Shown in pieces: positions 59,544 to 64,000 of a stretch of 64,000 nucleotides of DNA. The DNA is taken from positions 62,001 through 126,000 of the forward strand of contig CAXXNZ010000027.1 of assembly GCA_963676075.2 (NCBI GenBank), given 5' to 3'. This DNA is from JAHJQZ01 sp963676075. GTDB lineage: Bacteria; Pseudomonadota; Alphaproteobacteria; Rhizobiales; Devosiaceae. Both the position numbers and the translations under genes were made by a program. The notes beneath the pieces were generated by a model, which saw only the letters and a list, made by a program, of their open reading frames with translations, was not told the DNA's origin and did not search any database. Numbering within the stretch: the first letter of the stretch is position 1; each line of letters starts with the position of its first letter.

Positions 59544-59701
59544 CTAGAAAGCCTGCATCAGCGCGAGCACCAGAATGATCAAGAACACGGCCCCGACGAT
59601 GCCGGACGGTCCGTAGCCCAGCCCCAGGAGTGCGGCCACGCCGGGACGGAACCAAGAATGACCAGAATGAGAATGATGAGAACAAGTGTTGAAATTGCCA
59701 T
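59544..59701 (-). pseudogene. DUF3309 small membrane protein gene, one-base frameshift
   Basis: From the ATG at 59701 the frame gives MAISTLVLIILILVILGSVPAWPHSWGW, the DUF3309 N-terminus, then runs out of frame. The family's second half, GYGPSGIVGAVFLIILVL, continues in another frame to the stop at 59544. Adding one G in the TGGGCTAC stretch near 59613-59622 restores a 52-residue protein, the normal length. Two hydrophobic helices. Either a single-base assembly error in a G run or a recent inactivation. No clear sigma-EcfG promoter was found upstream. Confidence 0.75.
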
Positions 59702-59887
59702 GATGGGGCCTCTCGTCCGATGGAGGAGAGCATGACGAAATCAGCACTTCCGATATCCGTGATCGTCAAGGAACCCGGCTTGCAACGGGCGAGCGATGTG
59801 GTGCTTCCTGCTCCCCGTACTTTCAATCGTGCGCTCGTCGTGATGATGTTGCCGTGAAACGGACCAGCGACGGATACGATCCGCCGC

Positions 59888-60433
59888 TTAGGTCTGCGAA
59901 CGTTCCCGGTTGCCGTCTTCTGAGGATTGCTGCGCGTCGTCACGTTCCTGACGTCCGACGTCGCTGACCATGTTGTCCTCGAACTTTCCGATCGCCCAGA
60001 GCACGGCTATGGCAAGCACTGTCGTCATGACCGCGAGGCGCGGAAGCCCGAGCCCGCACGCCATGCCGACGGCTCCAGCGAGCCACATGCCGGCGCCGGT
60101 GGTCAGGTTGCGCACCCTGCCCTTGTTGAACACGATAAGTCCGGCGGCAAGAAAGGCGACGCCACTCGTTACCGCTTCCACCACTCGTATGGGATCGAAA
60201 CGTTGGGTCGAAGACTGAAACGCGTCGAAATGCACCAGTTCGATGCTCAGGATCGAAATCGCCGCTGCCGCCAGACTGACCAGCATGTGCGTGCGCAAAC
60301 CCGCTGGACGGCGCATGCGTTCGCGTTCGTACCCGATCAATGCCCCGCAAACGAGAGCAGCGAGCAGGCGCATGAGAGTGGTCGGGATCGGCAGCCAGGG
60401 CGCCGATGTGAAATCGGAAACGAAGTCCTGCAT
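59888..60433 (-). CDS. MgtC/SapB family membrane protein
   Basis: 181 residues. Four to five hydrophobic helices: PTTLMRLLAALVCGALIGYERERMRRPAGLRTHMLVSLAAAAISIL contains the GALIGYERE and AGLRTHMLV signatures, followed by ASGVAFLAAG-like TSGVAFLAAGLIVF and TTGAGMWLAGAVGMACGLG. MgtC proteins modulate magnesium/ATP balance and survival under stress. The C-terminal 25 residues are hydrophilic. No sigma-EcfG site recognised upstream. Confidence 0.88.
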   Translation of the reverse strand: MQDFVSDFTSAPWLPIPTTLMRLLAALVCGALIGYERERMRRPAGLRTHMLVSLAAAAISILSIELVHFDAFQSSTQRFDPIRVVEAVTSGVAFLAAGLIVFNKGRVRNLTTGAGMWLAGAVGMACGLGLPRLAVMTTVLAIAVLWAIGKFEDNMVSDVGRQERDDAQQSSEDGNRERSQT

Positions 60434-60628
60434 GTCGGCCTTGTCGTTTGTGGGTCAGAGATTGGGAAAAACGCTAAAAGACGTGTCGCCGACCAGACGG
60501 GACAGGAACTCGTCTGCCACTTCGTTGGCCGCGGGAAGAAACCGGAAAAATGCCCGCGTTTTCCGTACCGTCATGTCCGGTTGACATGATCGGCGACACG
60601 CATTCCGCTGTTTGCCAGAGGTGAGCTA

Positions 60629-60817
60629 TCAGGAACCGTTGGCGTGCTCGGGTTTGCCCTTGCGTTCGGTCGAGGCCATGTCCTCAAGCTCTTTTTCGGA
60701 CATTGACTCGTACATGTCCTTTGATGCGCCTTTGAGGTCGCTCTTTTTGGTTTCGCCACGCTTGGCGGAGAGCGCGGCGCCTGCAGCCATCTGTTGTGCC
60801 TTCGATTTTGCCGGCAT
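60629..60817 (-). CDS. DUF3008 family small protein
   Basis: 62 residues from the ATG at 60817 (AAGGAG upstream). The sequence PAKSKAQQMAAGAALSAKRG, with DMYESMSEKELEDMA later, matches DUF3008 over its full length. Basic N-terminus, acidic helical C-terminus, cytoplasmic, function unknown. Carries an exact sigma-EcfG promoter, consistent with stress induction. Confidence 0.9.
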   Translation of the reverse strand: MPAKSKAQQMAAGAALSAKRGETKKSDLKGASKDMYESMSEKELEDMASTERKGKPEHANGS

Positions 60818-60851
60818 GACAGTTCTCCTTGTCTGCAACTGTTGAAGGGCT

Positions 60852-60876
60852 AACGCCGCTCCTGGGCCGTGGTTCC
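60852..60876 (-). promoter_or_regulatory. sigma-EcfG promoter of the DUF3008 gene
   Basis: GGAAC (60876-60872), 16 bp, CGTT (60855-60852), 35 bp before the start. Confidence 0.82.
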
Positions 60877-60949
60877 CACCGAAGCGGGTTTGCCGTTTGT
60901 GGCGCCAGCACGGCTCTCTTTGCCGAACTGCCGACGCAGTGGAAACCGG

Positions 60950-61462
60950 CTAGGCGCCGTTCTGACCGAAGCCGAACTCGGTGCTGTAGCCGAGATCCGG
61001 CTCCTTGCCGCTGATGGTCGAGCGCGCCAGCTCCCATCCGAACTTGACCGGGTTGCCGTTACCGACCCAGACCGACGCCGTCTCGGGCGCGAACCTGAGC
61101 ATGGTCAGGTTCGGATCCTGCTTGCCATCGGGATAAAGCGCAGCCGCGACCGCATTCCAGTAGCGCTCGATATGGCGCTCGGAATGATCGGTGCTGAGCT
61201 GTCCGAAGACCGTGGCGTAATAGTCGTGTTCCTGATCGATCAGACACATCTGCACCCTGCCGCCGGTCATGACGGCCTGTGCAAGGTCCGTGTCCTTTTT
61301 CGTGTAAAACCAGACTAACCCTTCCTCGCGCGCACAATTTGCCGTCATCGGCTGCATCGCCTGATCAGCATCTGGACTGCCCAGCATCACGGTGCTCCGA
61401 TCTTCGAGCCGGTCCCAGAACTGCTTGAGCGGATTGTTTTTGGCGTCGTGATGGTCACTCAT
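60950..61462 (-). CDS. pyridoxamine 5'-phosphate oxidase-like general stress protein
   Basis: 170 residues from the ATG at 61462 (AAGGAG upstream). Split-barrel flavin-type fold of the general stress protein 26 class: FWDRLEDRSTVMLG, MQPMTANCAREEGLVWFYTKKDTDLAQAV, VQMCLIDQEHDYYATVFGQLS, RYWNAVAAALYPDGKQDPNLTMLRFAPETASVWVGNG. Likely binds FMN or F420-like cofactor; no known substrate. Exact sigma-EcfG promoter upstream. Confidence 0.88.
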   Translation of the reverse strand: MSDHHDAKNNPLKQFWDRLEDRSTVMLGSPDADQAMQPMTANCAREEGLVWFYTKKDTDLAQAVMTGGRVQMCLIDQEHDYYATVFGQLSTDHSERHIERYWNAVAAALYPDGKQDPNLTMLRFAPETASVWVGNGNPVKFGWELARSTISGKEPDLGYSTEFGFGQNGA

Positions 61463-61489
61463 CTGCGTTCTCCTTGGTTTGAAGGACAT

Positions 61490-61514
61490 AACGCTGCCAG
61501 GCGCACCCGGTTCC
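61490..61514 (-). promoter_or_regulatory. sigma-EcfG promoter of the pyridoxamine-oxidase-like gene
   Basis: GGAAC (61514-61510), 16 bp, CGTT (61493-61490), 28 bp before the start at 61462. Confidence 0.82.
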
Positions 61515-61553
61515 GATCTGGCGCCTTGATCCATGAGATTGAGATCGGGATCG

Positions 61554-61578
61554 GGAACTTTTTCTGCGTTTTTCTGTT
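61554..61578 (+). promoter_or_regulatory. candidate sigma-EcfG promoter, altered -10
   Basis: GGAAC, 16 bp, TGTT (one mismatch to CGTT), 45 bp before the hypothetical gene at 61623. Confidence 0.45.
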
Positions 61579-61622
61579 TGTTTCTGACACGTCCTCAAAA
61601 CAAGCAATCGGGGAGATGAAAC

Positions 61623-62033
61623 ATGACCATCATGAACACAAGGCAGTCCGACACGCTGAAGGAATTCGATCGGCAGATTCGGAAAATCGCCGACAACCGC
61701 CCCGCCTGGCCGCTCTGGTACAAACTGCGCGAGCGCTCGGACAGCGAGCGGATAATGCGCAGTGGGGCCGGAGCCAAAAAGTTGCCGGACACCCCTCACC
61801 TGTCCGCCATGAAGCAGGAAGCGAAGATGAGCCGGTTCGAACGCGAAGGCGGCGACAGCAAGTCTCTTCCAAAGGACGGTTTTCCCGAGGATGCCCACCG
61901 GAACCGCGACTATGGCGGCTATCGCCCTGCCCTTGGCACCTCGGGCCGCCGCATGCTGCCTGAATCCTATAATGCCAGACTATTCTCGCATGACATGCTG
62001 CCGGAACATGAGACGCACGAGACCGATCGATAG
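61623..62033 (+). CDS. hypothetical charged protein, possibly stress-induced
   Basis: 136 residues, rich in Arg, Asp and Glu, with no signal peptide or membrane segment. The N-terminal part is helical (SDTLKEFDRQIRKIADNRPAWPLWYKLRERSDSERIM); the rest is low-complexity and probably disordered (GYRPALGTSGRRMLPESYNARLF). GGGGAGATGAAAC precedes the ATG at 61623; the ATG at 61632 is an alternative. I recognise no family. The convergent neighbour is a GH15 enzyme and the divergent one a general stress protein. Confidence 0.7.
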   Translation: MTIMNTRQSDTLKEFDRQIRKIADNRPAWPLWYKLRERSDSERIMRSGAGAKKLPDTPHLSAMKQEAKMSRFEREGGDSKSLPKDGFPEDAHRNRDYGGYRPALGTSGRRMLPESYNARLFSHDMLPEHETHETDR

Positions 62034-62060
62034 CATCGGACCTGAAGGTATTTCACCGCA

Positions 62061-62093
62061 TCCCGGCGGCGCCGTACACCGACACCGCCGGGA
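62061..62093. terminator. possible terminator hairpin between convergent genes
   Basis: TCCCGGCGG and CCGCCGGGA form a 9-bp stem with a 15-base loop between the hypothetical gene (+) and the GH15 gene (-). No T-run, so only a weak call. Nothing else seen in 62034-62251. Confidence 0.35.
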
Positions 62094-62251
62094 AACTCTC
62101 CATGTTCAGGGCTTAGGTCACGGTCTTTGCCCATTCGCCGGGCGAGGCGCGGGCCTTGGCGGCAAACGAAGAGGCCAGATAGGTATCAATGGACCTCGCC
62201 GTTCCGTTGATGTGATCGCATGTTCAGGCAGGGTGGTTTCCCGAAGGGACT

Positions 62252-64000
62252 CTAGCTCTCGCCGTTGCCCGGTGTTTCCGATCCCTTGCTGCGTTGGTCG
62301 ACTGGCGAATGGTGTTGCGCGATATTGAGCGCAGAGCCGACCAAGGAGAGATGCGACAGCGCCTGCGGGAAATTGCCGATCTGGCGTCCGGCGGTGATAT
62401 CGTACTCTTCGGCGAGCAGACCAAGGTCATTGGCCAGCGATAACAGGCGCTCGAACAGTTCCGTGGCATCGTCCATACGGCCCTGCAGAACATAGTTGTC
62501 GACGAGCCAGAAGCTGCAGGCGAGAAACACCCCCTCGTCGCCCGACATGCCGTCGTCGGAAGAGGACGTGTCGTAGCGGCGAACAAGACCGTCGACCATC
62601 AGTTCGTTTTCGATCGCCTTGACCGTTCCGATCATGCGCGGGTCGTCCGCCGGCAGGAAGCCGACCAGCGGCAGCATCAGACAAGAGGCATCGAGCTCGT
62701 CTGACTCATAGGCCTGACGGAAGGTCTGGCGCTTCTCGTCGAAGCCTTTTTGGCAAATCTCGCGATGAAGGTCGTCCCGGATCTTCGTCCAGAGCTCAAG
62801 GGGGCCGTCGAGTCCGTCTTCCTTGATCGCCCTCACGGCGCGGTCGAAGGCCACCCAGATCATGACCTTGGAATGGACGAAGTGCTGCTCCGGGCCGCGC
62901 ACTTCCCAGATGCCGCGACCAGGCGAATCCTTGACCTTTTCCAGATGTTCGATCAGCGCCTTCTGCAGATCCCAGCTGTGATCGCGACCGTCGGCGTCGT
63001 ATTTGCGGGCCTGGTGAAGGGTATCGATGACCTCGCCGATCTTGTCGTGCTGTACCTGGCTGTAGGCGGCATTGCCGACGCGCACCGGCCTGGCGCCGTT
63101 GAAACCATCAAGCCAGTCGATCTCGATTTCCTCAATCCGACTCTCGCCCAGAATGGTGTAGAGCGGCTGGACCTGGGAGGCGTCTCCCGCCACGGCATGC
63201 AAAAGCCAGTTCCGCCAGTCTTCGGCCTCCTTGCCATAACCAGCTTCCATCAGTGTCACCAGGGTGAAGGTCGCATCTCTCAGCCAGCAGAAACGATAGT
63301 CCCAGTTGCGCGATCCTCCGGGCTGCTCGGGCAAGGACGTGGTTGGAGCGGCGACGATGCCGCCGGTGGGGGCAAAGGTCAGCGCCTTCAGCACAATCAG
63401 TGAGCGGACCACCTGGTCCCGCCAGCGTCCATCATAGCTGCAGTCCTCGACCCAGCCGGTCCAGTAGCCGCGCGTTTTCTCAAAGGCGGCGCGCGCATCG
63501 ATCGGCGGGCATGGATCTCCAAAGGAAAAACTGTGCGCCAGGGCGAACGAGACCTCCTTGCCCTCTTCAATCACGAAGTCAGCAAAAATACCGCCATCTT
63601 TGCTCTCGCATGCGATTTCCGAATCCAGCGTCAGCCGGTGCGGACCGGCTATGGCCTCGATCCGGCCATCGTCGTCGGCCTGGATCCAGGGAACGATCCG
63701 GCCATAATCCGGGCGGATGGTAAGTTCCATCTCCATGTTAACGCGGCCCGACAGGCCCTTGACGATACGTACGATACTCGTGTCTGCGCCGGTGGCAGGC
63801 ATGAAATCCACAATTGCCACCTCGCCGTCTTCAGCTCTGAGACGGGTCTCAAGGATCAACGTGTCCTTGAGATAGCTGCGCGAAGTTCCCAACACCTTGT
63901 GCTTCGGCTTCAGTTGCCAGCTGCCATTTTCCGCACTGCCGACAAGCGCGGCGAAGCAGGCGTCTGAATCGAATCGTGGCGCGCAGAACCAGTCGATAGA
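62252..64000 (-). CDS. GH15 family glucoamylase/trehalase-like protein, N-terminus beyond the window
   Basis: The frame is open to the window edge (583 codons visible). Motifs of cytoplasmic GH15 proteins: IDWFCAPRFDSDACFAALVG at the right edge, then KHKVLGTSRSYLKDTLILET, GIVAAPTTSLPEQPGGSRNWDYRFCWLRDATFTLVTLMEAG, the region with a catalytic glutamate, GIWEVRGPEQHFVHSKVMIWVAFDRAV, and FLACSFWLVDNYVLQGRMDDATELFERLL. The family includes glucoamylases and alpha,alpha-trehalases; a trehalase-type role would suit the stress setting but is not proven. Only about the first 15 residues are missing, judging by family length. Confidence 0.9.
   Translation of the reverse strand, partial: SIDWFCAPRFDSDACFAALVGSAENGSWQLKPKHKVLGTSRSYLKDTLILETRLRAEDGEVAIVDFMPATGADTSIVRIVKGLSGRVNMEMELTIRPDYGRIVPWIQADDDGRIEAIAGPHRLTLDSEIACESKDGGIFADFVIEEGKEVSFALAHSFSFGDPCPPIDARAAFEKTRGYWTGWVEDCSYDGRWRDQVVRSLIVLKALTFAPTGGIVAAPTTSLPEQPGGSRNWDYRFCWLRDATFTLVTLMEAGYGKEAEDWRNWLLHAVAGDASQVQPLYTILGESRIEEIEIDWLDGFNGARPVRVGNAAYSQVQHDKIGEVIDTLHQARKYDADGRDHSWDLQKALIEHLEKVKDSPGRGIWEVRGPEQHFVHSKVMIWVAFDRAVRAIKEDGLDGPLELWTKIRDDLHREICQKGFDEKRQTFRQAYESDELDASCLMLPLVGFLPADDPRMIGTVKAIENELMVDGLVRRYDTSSSDDGMSGDEGVFLACSFWLVDNYVLQGRMDDATELFERLLSLANDLGLLAEEYDITAGRQIGNFPQALSHLSLVGSALNIAQHHSPVDQRSKGSETPGNGES

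Noticed and set aside
59858..59882. Possible sigma-EcfG promoter for the DUF3309 gene
   Set aside because: On the minus strand it reads GGATC, 16 bp, CGTT; the -35 differs from GGAAC and it is far from the start, so I did not list it as a feature.
60506..60528. GGAAC and CGTT on the plus strand upstream of the DUF3008 region
   Set aside because: Spacer is 12 bp and no rightward gene follows.

Overview
The window is high-GC DNA with dense, operon-organised genes and no phage, IS, CRISPR, rRNA or tRNA that I could see. The linked phyR / nepR-ecfG general stress regulators, HWE-type histidine kinases and many ABC sugar importers point to an alphaproteobacterium, most likely of the order Hyphomicrobiales (Rhizobiales). 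I cannot name the genus from sequence alone.

Left part (1-29 kb): three carbohydrate-uptake loci. (1) 1-11.2 kb: a leftward operon encoding a Tat-exported family-5 binding protein, a GHL6-type glycosidase, Dpp-like permeases, a fused double ATPase, a hydroxypyruvate-isomerase-like protein and a GH42 beta-galactosidase cut by the window edge, with a divergent LacI regulator. (2) 11.2-19.7 kb: a leftward family-1 sugar ABC operon ending in a VOC protein and a frameshifted TIM-barrel isomerase. Divergent from it are an aldo/keto reductase and a second VOC protein, followed by another LacI regulator; two ATTACCGGTA-type sites probably belong to that regulator. (3) 20.8-29.0 kb: a third sugar ABC operon read leftward, divergent from two Gfo/Idh/MocA oxidoreductases, a FadR-type regulator and a third VOC protein, with three TGGTNNNACCA-type sites between them. 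An aadA-like nucleotidyltransferase lies between loci 2 and 3.

Middle part (29.1-44.4 kb): a GntR regulator divergent from an AtuA-family gene and its small partner, followed by a complete oligopeptide-type ABC importer, a type-B carboxylesterase and a GH3 beta-glucosidase. This looks like one catabolic unit for an imported esterified or glycosylated compound. Behind a strong bidirectional terminator lies an acetoacetate-type module (scoA, scoB, thiolase) with a divergent PAS-LuxR regulator.

Right part (44.6-64 kb): a general stress response island. It holds phyR, nepR, ecfG, two HWE kinases, a lone receiver protein and many stress effectors (OmpA-like repeat protein, BON, BrkB, AI-2E family, DUF883/holin pair, CsbD, Dps, PRC-barrel, DUF3309, MgtC/SapB, DUF3008, pyridoxamine-oxidase-like, GH15). 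Twelve exact GGAAC-N16/17-CGTT sigma-EcfG promoters, eleven with a 16-bp spacer, precede genes here, so the regulators sit among their own targets. Two small membrane proteins (55 and 53 residues) and two frameshifted genes (11.3-12.1 kb and 59.5-59.7 kb) are recorded.
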